This document shows, one piece after another, positions 44,352-53,778 of a DNA stretch of 64,000 nucleotides. Source of the stretch: TMED8 sp038125725 (GTDB lineage: Bacteria; Pseudomonadota; Alphaproteobacteria; Rhodospirillales; Casp-alpha2); NCBI GenBank assembly GCA_038125725.1, contig JAYPEK010000011.1, positions 27,559 to 91,558 of the forward strand, read 5' to 3'. The translations under genes were made by a program, and so were the position numbers. The notes under the pieces were generated by a model. The model was not told where the DNA came from and searched no databases. It was given only the letters and a program-made list of their open reading frames with translations. The stretch's first letter is position 1. Every line of letters starts with the position of its first letter.

Positions 44352-45448
44352 ATCCGGGCCAATGCGGCGTCGGCGGCGCGTTCCGGTGTCAGTGCGTCGA
44401 TGCAAGGATAGCGCCCTTTGCGGAGCGGGTGGATGCAGTCGCCGAGGCAGCCTTCGCAGGGCATGGATTCATACAGGAACGTGACGTTCCCTGGCGTGAT
44501 CGCCGGGTCATAGGGCACGATCTCACCGACGTAGGCGGCGCTAGCGAGGCAAAGCGTCGGCGCGCCCAGCGCCACCGCCAGGTGCATCAGCGCGGTATCG
44601 ACGGAAATCACCAGCCTGGCGGCGGCGAGGCGCGGCGCCAATTCGGCGAAGGTGGCGCTGTCGAAGCGCACATTGGCGCGATCCAAAAGCGGGCGTAGCT
44701 CGGGGTTGGCGTCAAGATCCTGCGGCAGGCCCGTTAGGCTGACCTGCACATCGCCGGGCAGGGCGTCGAGGATCGCTTGATAGAGCGCCACGTCCACCTG
44801 CTTCGCCTTGACCGCCGAGAACGGTTGGATGATGACCTCGTTGCCGGGCATGGCCGCCTCGAACGATCGGTGCAGGCGAACCTTCGGTGGTGCTTCGGCC
44901 GTGCCGCCCAGGAAATTGGCGAACTCGGACCACCGCATCACCTTGTCCTTGCGCGCCGGGCCGCTATCGAACAGCCGCGCATAGGCTCCGCTGGCCTTTT
45001 CGAGCGCGTGGTCGTATTTGGCCCAGGGCCGGGCTTTCATGGCGGCTTTTTCGGGTGCCTGCGTGGCGGCGATTATCGCTTCGTCCAGATAGGGGTGGCG
45101 CAGGAAATCGGTGCTGACGACGAGCCGGTAGTTGGCTTTCCACAGCCGCTCCATGACCTGCCAGCGATAGCCGGGGCTGCGGTCGAAGCGGCCGAAATCG
45201 ACGGTTTCGACCTGCATTTCCGCCGGCAAGCAGAATCCGGTCTTGGCGCCGTCCTTGCGGAGTAGCGCCGTTACCGTCTCATCCGGAAGGGCGAGGCGCG
45301 CAAAACGCCCGGCGACGAGCGAGAACAACACCGTATCGCCGAGCCCGCCGGCGGAGACCAGCAGAACACCCCTGGGCGCGTCCGCGCGGCTGCGCAGGCG
45401 GCAATAGAGGCGGTAAAGCGGATCCAGGCTGCGCGCGAGGCGGGCCAT
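44330..45448 (-). CDS. Glycosyltransferase family 9 (heptosyltransferase-like)
   Basis: 372 aa. GT-B fold: N-terminal VLLVSAGGLGDTVLFSLVAGRFA and C-terminal VISVDTALMHLAVALGAPTLCL, the GT9 signatures for heptosyl transfer to LPS core. Ends with a cysteine-rich segment CEGCLGDCIHPLRKGRYPC, common in this group. ATG 45448 follows the DUF6165 gene by 5 bases, forming a two-gene unit. Confidence 0.88.
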   Translation of the reverse strand: MARLARSLDPLYRLYCRLRSRADAPRGVLLVSAGGLGDTVLFSLVAGRFARLALPDETVTALLRKDGAKTGFCLPAEMQVETVDFGRFDRSPGYRWQVMERLWKANYRLVVSTDFLRHPYLDEAIIAATQAPEKAAMKARPWAKYDHALEKASGAYARLFDSGPARKDKVMRWSEFANFLGGTAEAPPKVRLHRSFEAAMPGNEVIIQPFSAVKAKQVDVALYQAILDALPGDVQVSLTGLPQDLDANPELRPLLDRANVRFDSATFAELAPRLAAARLVISVDTALMHLAVALGAPTLCLASAAYVGEIVPYDPAITPGNVTFLYESMPCEGCLGDCIHPLRKGRYPCIDALTPERAADAALARIQSPNSA

Positions 45449-45453
45449 GGCGC

Positions 45454-45846
45454 TCAGTAGGCGGCGTAGGATTTCTCCTCGACCAGGCGCGAGCCGAGGA
45501 GTTCGTTGATGTCGCGCTTGAGCCGCGCGCGTTCGTCGTTGGTCTTGTAGACGGCGCGGGCAAGGCCGATGAAGGTGTCGCCGAAATCCTTGCCGCGTTC
45601 GCAGTCGCGGATATCGTCTTCGATCTCCCAGAGCTGTTCGTTGACGGATTTCAGCGCCTGCGTCAGGCCGGCGAGCGCGTCGCTGGCCTCGATCGCGGCA
45701 TCTCGGGCCTGGGTCAGCGTTTCCCATTCGATCTTCACGTTGGCCAGCTTGGCCGCGTCGGTCATCCGTTCCAGCTTGATCTCCAGGATGGTGATCTTGT
45801 CGATCAGTTCGCCGGGCGCGATTTCAACGGAAATGGTGGACGTCAT
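45454..45846 (-). CDS. DUF6165-like protein
   Basis: 130 aa. SVEIAPGELIDKITILEIKLERM at the N-terminus, then a long helical, coiled-coil-like region and YKTNDERARLKRDINELLGSRLVEEKSY at the C-terminus. Matches my memory of DUF6165 proteins found with heptosyltransferases. Function unknown; context suggests envelope polysaccharide synthesis. Confidence 0.75.
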   Translation of the reverse strand: MTSTISVEIAPGELIDKITILEIKLERMTDAAKLANVKIEWETLTQARDAAIEASDALAGLTQALKSVNEQLWEIEDDIRDCERGKDFGDTFIGLARAVYKTNDERARLKRDINELLGSRLVEEKSYAAY

Positions 45847-46001
45847 GAGGCTCGCCTGTCTGCAAAATTCATTGCGGTCTTATCTCACAACCGGTCCGCC
45901 GGGGCTAGCGAAACCGGCCCGGCGGCGCTGATCGCCATTGGCGGCACCCGAGGCGCGGGCCATAATGGGGGCGCTCAAGACCGAACACGCAAGGGGGACC
46001 G

Positions 46002-46682
46002 GTGCGGCACTACGAGACATACGCGGCATTCAAGGGCTATTCGACGCCGACGGTCGGGCCCAAACACATCAAGCGTTTCGACCGCGAGGTGTGGGAGCCG
46101 GCGGCGTTCCGCGCCGATCACCGGGTGCTTGAGCTGGGCTGCGGCACCGGGTTGTTTCTGGCATACCTTGAGGCCAAGGGCGTCGCCGAATTCTTTGGTA
46201 TCGATCAGGACCCGGCGCTTGCAGGCGTGGTGCCGGAACAGGTGCGCGACAAGTTCCGTGTCGCCGATATCTGGACGTTTCTGGAGCAGGCGGCGGGCGA
46301 GGGCGAACGCTTCGACCGTATCGCGTTGTTCGACGTACTCGAGCATTTCGATGCCGAGGCCGGCTGCCGGTTGCTGATGAAAATGAAGGACGTGCTGGCG
46401 TCCGATGGCGCCATCGTGGTCAAGGTGCCGAACGCCGGTTCCCCATGGGGCCAGCAGTTCCAATACGGCGATCTCACCCACAAGACCGCCTATACGCCGG
46501 AAAGCATGGCGCAACAGGCGGTCGCCGCTGGTCTCGTCTGTCGCAAGGCCTATCCGCACCGGCTCGGCAGTCCCGCCCGGCGGCGCTGGGAAGCGCTGCT
46601 GCATGGCATTCTCGACCGCATCGTCACCACGCCGCCGGCCATCTGGGAAGGCAATTTCTACGCCGTGCTCGCGCCCGCTTGA
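46002..46682 (+). CDS. SAM-dependent methyltransferase, class I
   Basis: 226 aa. Motif I VLELGCGTGLFLAYLEAKG (about 44-62), acidic strand-2 end FFGIDQDP, motif IV DRIALFDVLEHFD, and post-motif VKVPNAGSPWG. Resembles Methyltransf_23-type proteins acting on sugars or small molecules; N-terminal GPKHIKRFDREVW is a substrate cap. GTG 46002 with AAGGGGGA upstream. Next to the GT9 gene on the other strand, so envelope glycan modification is a reasonable guess. Confidence 0.8.
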   Translation: MRHYETYAAFKGYSTPTVGPKHIKRFDREVWEPAAFRADHRVLELGCGTGLFLAYLEAKGVAEFFGIDQDPALAGVVPEQVRDKFRVADIWTFLEQAAGEGERFDRIALFDVLEHFDAEAGCRLLMKMKDVLASDGAIVVKVPNAGSPWGQQFQYGDLTHKTAYTPESMAQQAVAAGLVCRKAYPHRLGSPARRRWEALLHGILDRIVTTPPAIWEGNFYAVLAPA

Positions 46683-46723
46683 CGGGCGAAAATTCGCGCT
46701 CTCGCCAGCCTCTTGCCAGCCCC

Positions 46724-46751
46724 TTGTCAGTTAAGGGGGAGCGCTTATACT
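46724..46751 (+). promoter_or_regulatory. Candidate sigma-70 promoter of the dehydrogenase gene
   Basis: TTGTCA (46724-46729), 16-base spacer, TATACT (46746-46751). Lies 46 bases before ATG 46798, which has AAAGGGAG upstream. Confidence 0.6.
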
Positions 46752-46797
46752 CGGCGACTCAATCGCAATTCGAGCCGCGCAAAAGGGAGCCAAAGTC

Positions 46798-47667
46798 ATG
46801 ACCAAATCCGCTTTCATCGGCCTCGGCGTCATGGGGTATCCCATGGCCGGGCACATGGCCGCCAAGGGCCACGAAGTCACCGTCTACAACCGGACCGCCG
46901 CCAAGGCGCAGAAATGGGCCGAGGAACACGGCGGCAACTGGGCGGATACCCCGGCGAAAGCGGCCGAGGGCGCCGATGTGGTCTGTGCCTGTGTCGGCAA
47001 CGACGACGACCTCCGGAGCGTCGTCTACGGTGATGACGGCATCCTGGCCGGCATGAAATCGGGCGCGGTTTTCGTCGATCACACCACCGCGTCGGCCGAC
47101 GTGGCGCGCGAAGTTGGCGAAAAAGCTGCCGAAATGGGACTGCGGTTCATCGATGCGCCGGTATCCGGTGGTCAGGCGGGCGCCGAGAACGGCGTGCTGA
47201 CTGTGATGTGCGGCGGCGAGCAGGGCGCATTCGATGATTCCAAGGACATCATGGATTGCTACGCGCGCGCGGTGACGCTGCTGGGCCCGGTGGGCAGCGG
47301 CCAGCTCTGCAAGATGGTCAATCAGATCTGCATCGCCGGTTTGGTGCAGGGCCTCGCGGAAGGCATCAACTTCGGCACCAAGGCCGGGCTCGACATGCCC
47401 AAGGTGATCGACGTGATCTCGAAAGGCGCGGCGCAGTCCTGGCAGATGGAAAACCGCGCCCAGACCATGATCGACGACCAGTTCGAATTCGGTTTCGCCG
47501 TCGACTGGATGCGCAAGGATCTGGGCATTTGCCTTTCCGAAGCCAACAACAACGGCGCGCGTCTGCCGGTGACGGCGCTGGTCGATCAGTTCTACGCGCA
47601 GGTTCAGGCGAAGGGCGGTAACCGCTGGGATACGTCGAGCCTGCTGCGTAACCTGACGCAGGACTAA
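46798..47667 (+). CDS. NAD(P)-dependent beta-hydroxyacid dehydrogenase (3-hydroxyisobutyrate dehydrogenase family)
   Basis: 289 aa. Rossmann motif FIGLGVMGYPMAGHMAAKG at residues 6-24, substrate motif FIDAPVSGGQAGAENGVLT, catalytic Lys172 in GSGQLCKMVNQ. Family members act on 3-hydroxyisobutyrate, tartronate semialdehyde, glyoxylate or gamma-hydroxybutyrate. Valine degradation would fit with icmF in the same genome, but this is not shown. Monocistronic with its own promoter. Confidence 0.88.
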   Translation: MTKSAFIGLGVMGYPMAGHMAAKGHEVTVYNRTAAKAQKWAEEHGGNWADTPAKAAEGADVVCACVGNDDDLRSVVYGDDGILAGMKSGAVFVDHTTASADVAREVGEKAAEMGLRFIDAPVSGGQAGAENGVLTVMCGGEQGAFDDSKDIMDCYARAVTLLGPVGSGQLCKMVNQICIAGLVQGLAEGINFGTKAGLDMPKVIDVISKGAAQSWQMENRAQTMIDDQFEFGFAVDWMRKDLGICLSEANNNGARLPVTALVDQFYAQVQAKGGNRWDTSSLLRNLTQD

Positions 47668-47756
47668 CGAGACGATCTCCGGGTGGTCTCTGGGCGCTAT
47701 CTGAGCGCGATCGACATGCTCGGTGTCGGCGCGAAGATGTTGGCGATTTTCCAGGT

Positions 47757-48380
47757 TTAGGTCTTGAAATTGGGCCCACGCGAGGTGTTGCGCTTCACCG
47801 TCGTGGCGTTATGGCGCAGCACCGGCGCGTCGGTAATGACGCGGATTTCGCCGCGCATGGCGAGCCCGATATCGTTCAAGCGCTGGCGCACGTCGCGCTT
47901 CATGGAGCGGCCGTTGACGGCGATCAGCCCGGTCTGGGAATTGTAGGCGATCCCCAGCATGTTCTCGTTGCGGCGGAAGAAGGTGACGGTCTTTACCTGC
48001 GTCAGGTCGCCTTCGCGTGTCCAGTTCACGCGGAAGCGGCCTTTCTGTTTGTATTCGAAGATCTTGGTCGAGGTATCGCGGGTGAAGTCGGTCTTGATGA
48101 TCTCCATCTGTTCGCGCTCTTCCGTCGGCGTGATCTCGTTCTTGCGCAGTTTGTCGTAGAGCTCGACCTTGGCCAGGTAGCCGTCGAAGATCATCTTGAA
48201 GTAGCCCTGGCGGGTGATTTCGATCTCGGAATCGAAATAGATCGGCAGGTAGCAGCCGTTCAGCATGACGAAAGCGGCGGCCAGCAATACCGGCGCCTTG
48301 AGGCGGGCAAACAAACGGCGGAGCAGGGAGGTTTCGGTCGTCATCGGCGGCATTCTAACCGCTCGTATCCGGAGAGGCAT
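47757..48380 (-). CDS. Hypothetical lipoprotein
   Basis: About 207 aa. A hydrophobic stretch PVLLAAAFVMLNGC ends in a lipobox (LNGC). The mature part has GYFKMIFDGYLAKVELYDKL, a charged helix, and a beta-rich end with GIAYNSQTGLIAVNGRSMKRDVRQRL. Family not recognised. ATG 48380 has GAGG six bases upstream; ATG 48353 and 48344 are alternatives with shorter leader regions. Sixteen bases downstream of mazG, so probably co-transcribed. Confidence 0.65.
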   Translation of the reverse strand: MPLRIRAVRMPPMTTETSLLRRLFARLKAPVLLAAAFVMLNGCYLPIYFDSEIEITRQGYFKMIFDGYLAKVELYDKLRKNEITPTEEREQMEIIKTDFTRDTSTKIFEYKQKGRFRVNWTREGDLTQVKTVTFFRRNENMLGIAYNSQTGLIAVNGRSMKRDVRQRLNDIGLAMRGEIRVITDAPVLRHNATTVKRNTSRGPNFKT

Positions 48381-48395
48381 CAATTTCCTCTGAAA

Positions 48396-49181
48396 TCAGT
48401 CGCCGCTTTCGGTGCGTTTGACGTCCTGCCAGCCGGCTTCCATCTCGTCGAGCGTCGCGCCGCCGTCCGGCAAGGCGCTTTCCATGGCGCGGAAACGCCG
48501 TTCGAATTTGGCATTGGCGTGACGCAACGCGGCTTCCGCGTCGATCCCGAGCTTGCGCGCCAGGTTGGTGCAGACGAACAGCACGTCGCCGATCTCGTCG
48601 GTGAGCCGCTCGACGTCGCGGCCATTGGCCAATTCGTGCTCTACTTCGGCGATTTCCTCGTGCACCTTGTCCATGACCCGTTCCGATGTCGGCCAGTCGA
48701 AGCCGATGCGTGCGGCGCGCTTTTGCAGCTTCTCGGCACGGGTCAGGCCGGGAAGGGCGACGGGTACGCCGGCGAGCACGCTCGGGTCTTCCTTGTGGAC
48801 GCTTTCGAGACGCTCTTCGGCCTTCATGTCCTCCCAGGCGGATGTCTGGGCATCGGCGCCGTCGATCACCGCATCGGCGAAGACATGCGGATGGCGCCTG
48901 ACCATCTTGTCCGAGACGGCGGCGACGACATCATCGAAATCGAACAGATTTTGCTCCTTGGCCATTTGTGCGTGGAACACGACCTGGAACAAGAGATCGC
49001 CGAGCTCGTCCTTGAGCGACGCCATGTCCTCTTGTTCGATCGCATCGGCGACTTCGTAGGCTTCCTCGATGGTGTACGGCGCGATCGAATTGAAAGTCTG
49101 TTCGACGTCCCACGGGCAGCCGCCATCGGGATTGCGCAGCGTGGCCATGATGTCGAGCAGGCGGGCGATGTCGTCAGCCAT
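48396..49181 (-). CDS. mazG: Nucleoside triphosphate pyrophosphohydrolase MazG
   Basis: 261 aa. Two MazG repeats: first CPWDVEQTF, TIEEAYEVADAIEQED and ELGDLLFQVVFHA with the metal-binding glutamates; second KVHEEIAEVEHEL and RLTDEIGDVLFVCTNLA. Hydrolyses (d)NTPs to NMP and pyrophosphate. Frame is open to 49265, but ATG 49181 gives the normal N-terminus. Confidence 0.95.
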   Translation of the reverse strand: MADDIARLLDIMATLRNPDGGCPWDVEQTFNSIAPYTIEEAYEVADAIEQEDMASLKDELGDLLFQVVFHAQMAKEQNLFDFDDVVAAVSDKMVRRHPHVFADAVIDGADAQTSAWEDMKAEERLESVHKEDPSVLAGVPVALPGLTRAEKLQKRAARIGFDWPTSERVMDKVHEEIAEVEHELANGRDVERLTDEIGDVLFVCTNLARKLGIDAEAALRHANAKFERRFRAMESALPDGGATLDEMEAGWQDVKRTESGD

Positions 49182-49449
49182 GGTCGGTCTCCGGCGTCGG
49201 TGTCGGGCGTTCGTTATCGCAGGTTCGACGGAAGCGAAAAAGGCAAAATTCCAGGAGGGATCCATACAGCAGCTTCATGCATAAGCCGCATAATATATAT
49301 TATGTAAAATTTAAAAATATAATGATAAAACAAAGGCTTACAAATCATCGATGATGGTGTGATTAGGGATGAAAAATCACGCGTCAGCGCACGGGCGCGC
49401 CCTGCGGGCACCCGGGGGCGAAATTCTTCCCTATCGCGCCTGACGGCGT
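49182..49449. promoter_or_regulatory. AT-rich intergenic island upstream of mazG with palindrome
   Basis: 268 bases with no gene. 49285-49360 is strikingly AT-rich in a GC-rich genome. It holds a perfect 16-bp palindrome CATAATATATATTATG (49289-49304) and, on the minus strand, a candidate promoter TTGTAA (49343-49338) N16 TATATT (49321-49316), which would start mazG transcription at about 49309, next to the palindrome. Near 49390 GC-rich inverted repeats follow the phnP-like stop and may be terminator-like. Confidence 0.4.
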
Positions 49450-50226
49450 TTAAGGGATGTCGATGGTCATGAAGTCGAAGGCCGGTTCCGTCCCTTCCGG
49501 GAGCTGAGCGGCGAGCTTGGCATAGTCCAATCGCGGACCCAGATGGGTCAGGATGCAGCGCTCAGGCTGGACCCGGTCGCACCACGAAAGCGCCTTCTCC
49601 ACGTGCGCATGGGTGGCATGCGGCTCATCGATGAAGGTGCCGATCATCCAGGTGTGCGCGCCTTGCAGGATGTCGAAGGCAACGTCGGGCAGTTCGACGA
49701 CGTCGGTGGTATAGGCGAAATCGTCGAAGCGGAACCCGACCGTCTTGGAGAAACCATGGTCCTGTTCGAAGGTGCGGATGCGCATGCCGGCGATCTCGTA
49801 GTCGCCGCCGGGCGATATCTCGTGCGCCACCAATGTCGGCTTGAAATAGATTGTTGCCGTTTCCGGCAGCGGCGTCAGTACGTAGGGAAATCGCGTGGCG
49901 ATGGTGTCCAGCGTCGCGGCGTCAGCGTAGATATCGAGCGGCGCGTTCATCGCCCGGTTGATGCCGCGCAGGTCATCGATGCCGTGCAGGTGATCGGCAT
50001 GGGCATGGGTGAACAGCACCGCGTCCAATCGTTCGGCGCCCGTGTGCAGCAACTGGTGGCGCAAATCCGGCGAGGTATCGACGAGCAGGGCGTGATCGCC
50101 CTTCTCCACCAGGATCGAGGGCCTGAGCCGGCGGTTCTTCGGATTGTCGGGATCGCATGCCCCCCAGCCGATGCCGACCCCCGGCACGCCGCTGGAACTG
50201 CCGGACCCGAGCACCGTGACGCGCAT
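49450..50226 (-). CDS. MBL-fold metallo-hydrolase (PhnP-like)
   Basis: 258 aa. Metal motif FTHAHADHLHGIDD (HxHxDH) after LLVDTSPDLRHQLL; later His residues in FEQDHGFSKTVGF and ILTHLGPRLDY. N-terminal VTVLGSGSSSGVPGVGIGWGACDP is the PhnP/cyclic phosphodiesterase type. Probably a phosphodiesterase; the tatD-linked copy is widespread and of uncertain substrate. Last gene of the minus-strand run; ATG overlaps the tatD stop. Confidence 0.85.
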   Translation of the reverse strand: MRVTVLGSGSSSGVPGVGIGWGACDPDNPKNRRLRPSILVEKGDHALLVDTSPDLRHQLLHTGAERLDAVLFTHAHADHLHGIDDLRGINRAMNAPLDIYADAATLDTIATRFPYVLTPLPETATIYFKPTLVAHEISPGGDYEIAGMRIRTFEQDHGFSKTVGFRFDDFAYTTDVVELPDVAFDILQGAHTWMIGTFIDEPHATHAHVEKALSWCDRVQPERCILTHLGPRLDYAKLAAQLPEGTEPAFDFMTIDIP

Positions 50227-51008
50227 CAGGCGGGTTGCGCCTTTGAAAACAGCCGGAAAAAATTCTCGGTCGTGGCGGCGCCCAGCGTTTCGGTATCGAC
50301 GCCTTTGATTTCCGCCACCTTGGCGGCGGTATTGGCCGTATAGGCGGGTTCGTTGCGCTTGCCGCGGAACGGCACCGGCGCCAAATAGGGTGAATCTGTC
50401 TCCACCAATAGCCGGTCCATGGGCACGGTCTTCACTGTTTCGCGCAGCGCATCGGCGGTCTTGAAGGTGACGATGCCGGAAATGGAGACATAAAGCCCGA
50501 GCGCCAGCACCGCGTCGGCTAGCGCCTGGCCGCTTGAGAAACAGTGGATGACGCCGGGATAGGCGCCCTTTTCGTGTTCGTCTTTGAGGATGCGGACCAT
50601 GTCCTCGTCGGCGTCTCGGGTGTGGATGACTAAAGGCAGGTTCATTTCGCGGGCCGCGGTGATATGGGCGCGGAACGCCCTTTCCTGCCGTTCGCGCGGG
50701 CTGTGGTCGTAGTAGAAATCGAGCCCGGTTTCGCCGAACGCCACCACTTTCGGATCGTCGGCCATGGCCATCAGCGTTTCCGCCGAGGTCTCGGGCTCTT
50801 TTTCGGCGTTATGCGGATGGATGCCGACCGTGCACCACATGTTGGCGTAGCGCGCCGCCACGTCGCGGACCTGCTGGAACTTGGTCACGTGGGTGCAGAT
50901 GGTCATCATGTAGTCGACGCCGGCATTGCCGGCGCGGGCGACGACGTCGTCCAATTCGCCTTCGAAGTCGGGGAAATCCAGGTGGCAGTGACTGTCGACG
51001 AGCGTCAA
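50226..51008 (-). CDS. tatD: TatD family metal-dependent hydrolase (DNase)
   Basis: 260 aa. TIM-barrel amidohydrolase: VDSHCHLDF at the N-terminus, GETGLDFYYDHS, PLVIHTRDADED, IHCFSSG and VETDSPYLAP. 3'-5' DNase in other bacteria. Start is TTG 51008, overlapping the metG stop (TTGA), with GGAGGAGG just upstream; the first residues are then (M)TLVDSHCHLDF. Confidence 0.93.
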   Translation of the reverse strand: MTLVDSHCHLDFPDFEGELDDVVARAGNAGVDYMMTICTHVTKFQQVRDVAARYANMWCTVGIHPHNAEKEPETSAETLMAMADDPKVVAFGETGLDFYYDHSPRERQERAFRAHITAAREMNLPLVIHTRDADEDMVRILKDEHEKGAYPGVIHCFSSGQALADAVLALGLYVSISGIVTFKTADALRETVKTVPMDRLLVETDSPYLAPVPFRGKRNEPAYTANTAAKVAEIKGVDTETLGAATTENFFRLFSKAQPA

Positions 51009-52576
51009 GCCGCCTCCTCCTCCTCGGTGAAGCGCGGGAAGACGCCCTGCGGCTTCGGCAGTTCGGTGCCGGCTGCCAGGGCCTGGCCGAATGCGGCGAA
51101 ATCGCGCGCATCGGCCCCGACGGCCAGCTGATCGAGCAGTTTCGCCGACGCGTCGGGCATGAACGGTTGTGTCAGCAATGCCAGCATGCGGATGCATTCG
51201 GCCAGCACATAGAGGACGGTGGCCATGCGCGCCGGGTCTTCTTTCCGCAGTTTCCAGGGCGCCTGGGCGTCCACATAGGCGTTGGCGGCGCGGATCACGG
51301 CCCAGATGGCCTCCAGCGCCTCATGGAAGGCCTGCACGTCGGTGGTTTCACGCAGCGTTGCGAGGAGTTCCCGCGCCGCGCCCAGCATAGCCTCGTCATC
51401 GGCGCTGAAAGTGCCCGGTTCCGGCACTTTGCCGTCGCAGTTCTTGGCGATCATCGAGAGCACGCGCTGCGCCAGGTTGCCGTAGTCGTTGGCCAGTTCG
51501 CCGTTCATGCGGTTGACCATGGCGCGATGCGCGAAATCGCCGTCGTTGCCGAACGGCACCTCGCGCAGCAAGAAGTAGCGCACCTGATCGAGGCCGTAGC
51601 GCTTAACCAGGTCATAGGGGTCGATGACGTTGCCGAGGGACTTGGAGATCTTCTGGCCTTCGTTGGTCCACCAACCGTGCGCGAAGACGCGTTTCGGCGG
51701 CTCGAGCCCGGCCGCCATCAAGAACGCCGGCCAATAAACGGCGTGGAAGCGCAGGATATCCTTGCCGACCATGTGCAAATCAGCGGGCCAATACTTGGCG
51801 TATTCCGAGCCCTCGCCGGTTTCCGGAAAACCGACGGCGGTGATGTAGTTGGTCAGCGCGTCGAGCCAGACGTACATGATGTGATCGTCGTCGCCCGGCA
51901 CCGGCACGCCCCAGTTGAAGGTGGTGCGGGAGACCGACAAGTCCTGCAGCCCGCCCTTGACGAAGCTCACCACCTCGTTCCGGCGGGTTTTCGGCAAGAT
52001 GAAATCCGGGTTGGCGTCATAATGCGCCAGCAACCGGTCCTGCCAGGCCGACAGCTTGAAGAAGTAGCTCGGTTCCTCCACCCACTCCACCTCGGCGCCC
52101 GACGGCGCGATCTTGGCGCCGTTCGGCCCGTCGGTGAGCTCGGCCTCGGTGTAGAACGCCTCGTCGCGCACCGCGTACCAGCCGGCATAGCTGCCGAGAT
52201 AGATCTCGCCGGCATTCAGCAGCCGGTTCCAGATCTCGGTGCAGGAGCGCTTGTGGCGCTCCTCGGTGGTGCGGATGAAGTCGTCGTGGCTGTAATTCAT
52301 GTGGTCCGCGAGATCGCGGAAATTCTGCGAGACTTTGTCCGTGAAGGCCTGCGGGTCGATGCCGGCGTTTTGCGCGGATTTCTCAACCTTCTGGCCGTGT
52401 TCGTCGGTGCCGGTCAGGAACTTGACGTCGTAGCCGTCGAGACGCTTGAACCGGGCCAGGACGTCGCAGGCGAGCGTCGTATAGGCATGGCCGATATGCG
52501 GCGCGTCGTTGACGTAATAGATCGGCGTCGTGACGTAATAGGTCTCGCGATGAGTCTCGGGGCTCGAAGAAGTCAT
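51005..52576 (-). CDS. metG: Methionyl-tRNA synthetase
   Basis: 523 aa. Class I synthetase: HIGH motif PHIGHAYTT, KMSKS motif KISKSLGNVID, anticodon-binding helices at the C-terminus. Short form: the zinc-knuckle CxxC pairs of E. coli MetG are absent and there is no C-terminal tRNA-binding domain, as is common in alphaproteobacteria. Starts 36 bases after holB. Confidence 0.97.
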   Translation of the reverse strand: MTSSSPETHRETYYVTTPIYYVNDAPHIGHAYTTLACDVLARFKRLDGYDVKFLTGTDEHGQKVEKSAQNAGIDPQAFTDKVSQNFRDLADHMNYSHDDFIRTTEERHKRSCTEIWNRLLNAGEIYLGSYAGWYAVRDEAFYTEAELTDGPNGAKIAPSGAEVEWVEEPSYFFKLSAWQDRLLAHYDANPDFILPKTRRNEVVSFVKGGLQDLSVSRTTFNWGVPVPGDDDHIMYVWLDALTNYITAVGFPETGEGSEYAKYWPADLHMVGKDILRFHAVYWPAFLMAAGLEPPKRVFAHGWWTNEGQKISKSLGNVIDPYDLVKRYGLDQVRYFLLREVPFGNDGDFAHRAMVNRMNGELANDYGNLAQRVLSMIAKNCDGKVPEPGTFSADDEAMLGAARELLATLRETTDVQAFHEALEAIWAVIRAANAYVDAQAPWKLRKEDPARMATVLYVLAECIRMLALLTQPFMPDASAKLLDQLAVGADARDFAAFGQALAAGTELPKPQGVFPRFTEEEEAA

Positions 52577-52612
52577 GGGGGCACCTGGCCGTTTCCAGTG
52601 TCCTGGCCGCGC

Positions 52613-53752
52613 TCAAGCACCGCGCGCGGCTTGGGAGATTTCCAAAAAAATATTTAGAATCACCTGCTTGCGATCCAGATTGATACGCCCGGTCCGGCTC
52701 AGGAGATCGTCGGTCTTTTCCCACACTTGGAGCCATCGATCAAGTCCGCTGGCGCCAGCCAGGCGGCCGAAAACCTCGGATTCCTGTACGTTTCCGGCAT
52801 CTCCGGCACCGCCCGCATGGCGGATCAGCCGGGCCAGGGTGCGGCGCAGCAACTCGCCCAGGGTCTCGAAGCGCGCCAGCGCATCGGCCTTTGCCATGCC
52901 GGCGCCGAATTCCTGCAACTCGGCGAAGTTGGGGTTCGGCATGGCGTTCAGGAACTGCATGATCCGGCGCTGCAGTTCCCAGCCGTCGGCTTCCGCCAGG
53001 TCGATGGCGCGGCCGATCGAGCCGTCGGCCAGCGCCGCGACTTCCCGCCGCGCGTCCGCGTCCAACTCGGGGCAGTAGTCGGCCAGCAATTCCGCGACCG
53101 TTTCGTCCGTCAGGTCGTCCAAGCGCAGCTTGCGGCAACGGGACCGAATGGTCGGCAGCATGCGGCCGGGATTGTGGCAAACCAGCAAAAGAAGTGCGCG
53201 CGGCGGTGGTTCTTCCAACACTTTTAACAGCGCGTTGGCGGCATTGACGTTCATCTCGTCGGCGCTGTCGATGATGACGACCCGCCAGCCGCCCTCGCCG
53301 GCCGTCAGATTGAGAAAGCGGTTCACCTCGCGCACGTCGCCGACGACGATCTCGCTTCGCGGCTTGCCGGTCGAACCGATGCCGCGCTCGACGGTCATCA
53401 GGTCGCTGTGACCGGCGGCGGCGACGCGTTGAAACACGGGATTTTCCGGCGCCAACTCAAGCGGGCTTGCGCCGGCGGGCGTGGCGGCGGGCAGCGCTTC
53501 CTCGCCGAACAGGCCGGGGCCTTCATCAGCGGCCTGGCCGCCCCCGGCCAAAACGAAACGCGCGAAGCGGTAGGCCAGCGTCGCCTTGCCGATCCCCTTG
53601 GGACCGGTCAGCAGCCAGGCATGCGCCAGCCGGCCGGACTGATAACCTTCGGCAAGCACGTTTTCGGCCGCCTGCTGGCCGACCAGGCGTGCGTTCCGCC
53701 TGGGATCCGGCGGACCTTGGTTTTCGGTGTCGTCGTTGGGCTCGGCGTTCAA
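52613..53752 (-). CDS. holB: DNA polymerase III delta-prime subunit
   Basis: 379 aa. AAA+ clamp-loader subunit: LAHAWLLTGPKGIGKATLAYRFA (P-loop), VVIIDSADEMNVNAANALLKVLEEPP and ATP-finger-like TIRSRCRKLRLDDL. N-terminal LVGQQAAENVLAEGYQSGRL. The four-cysteine zinc module of E. coli is absent. Start is TTG 53752 (GGGAG upstream), 26 bases after tmk; the frame is open much further upstream only because it overlaps tmk. Confidence 0.93.
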   Translation of the reverse strand: MNAEPNDDTENQGPPDPRRNARLVGQQAAENVLAEGYQSGRLAHAWLLTGPKGIGKATLAYRFARFVLAGGGQAADEGPGLFGEEALPAATPAGASPLELAPENPVFQRVAAAGHSDLMTVERGIGSTGKPRSEIVVGDVREVNRFLNLTAGEGGWRVVIIDSADEMNVNAANALLKVLEEPPPRALLLLVCHNPGRMLPTIRSRCRKLRLDDLTDETVAELLADYCPELDADARREVAALADGSIGRAIDLAEADGWELQRRIMQFLNAMPNPNFAELQEFGAGMAKADALARFETLGELLRRTLARLIRHAGGAGDAGNVQESEVFGRLAGASGLDRWLQVWEKTDDLLSRTGRINLDRKQVILNIFLEISQAARGA

Positions 53753-53778
53753 GGACTTGGGCTCCCGGCTGCTCGCGC

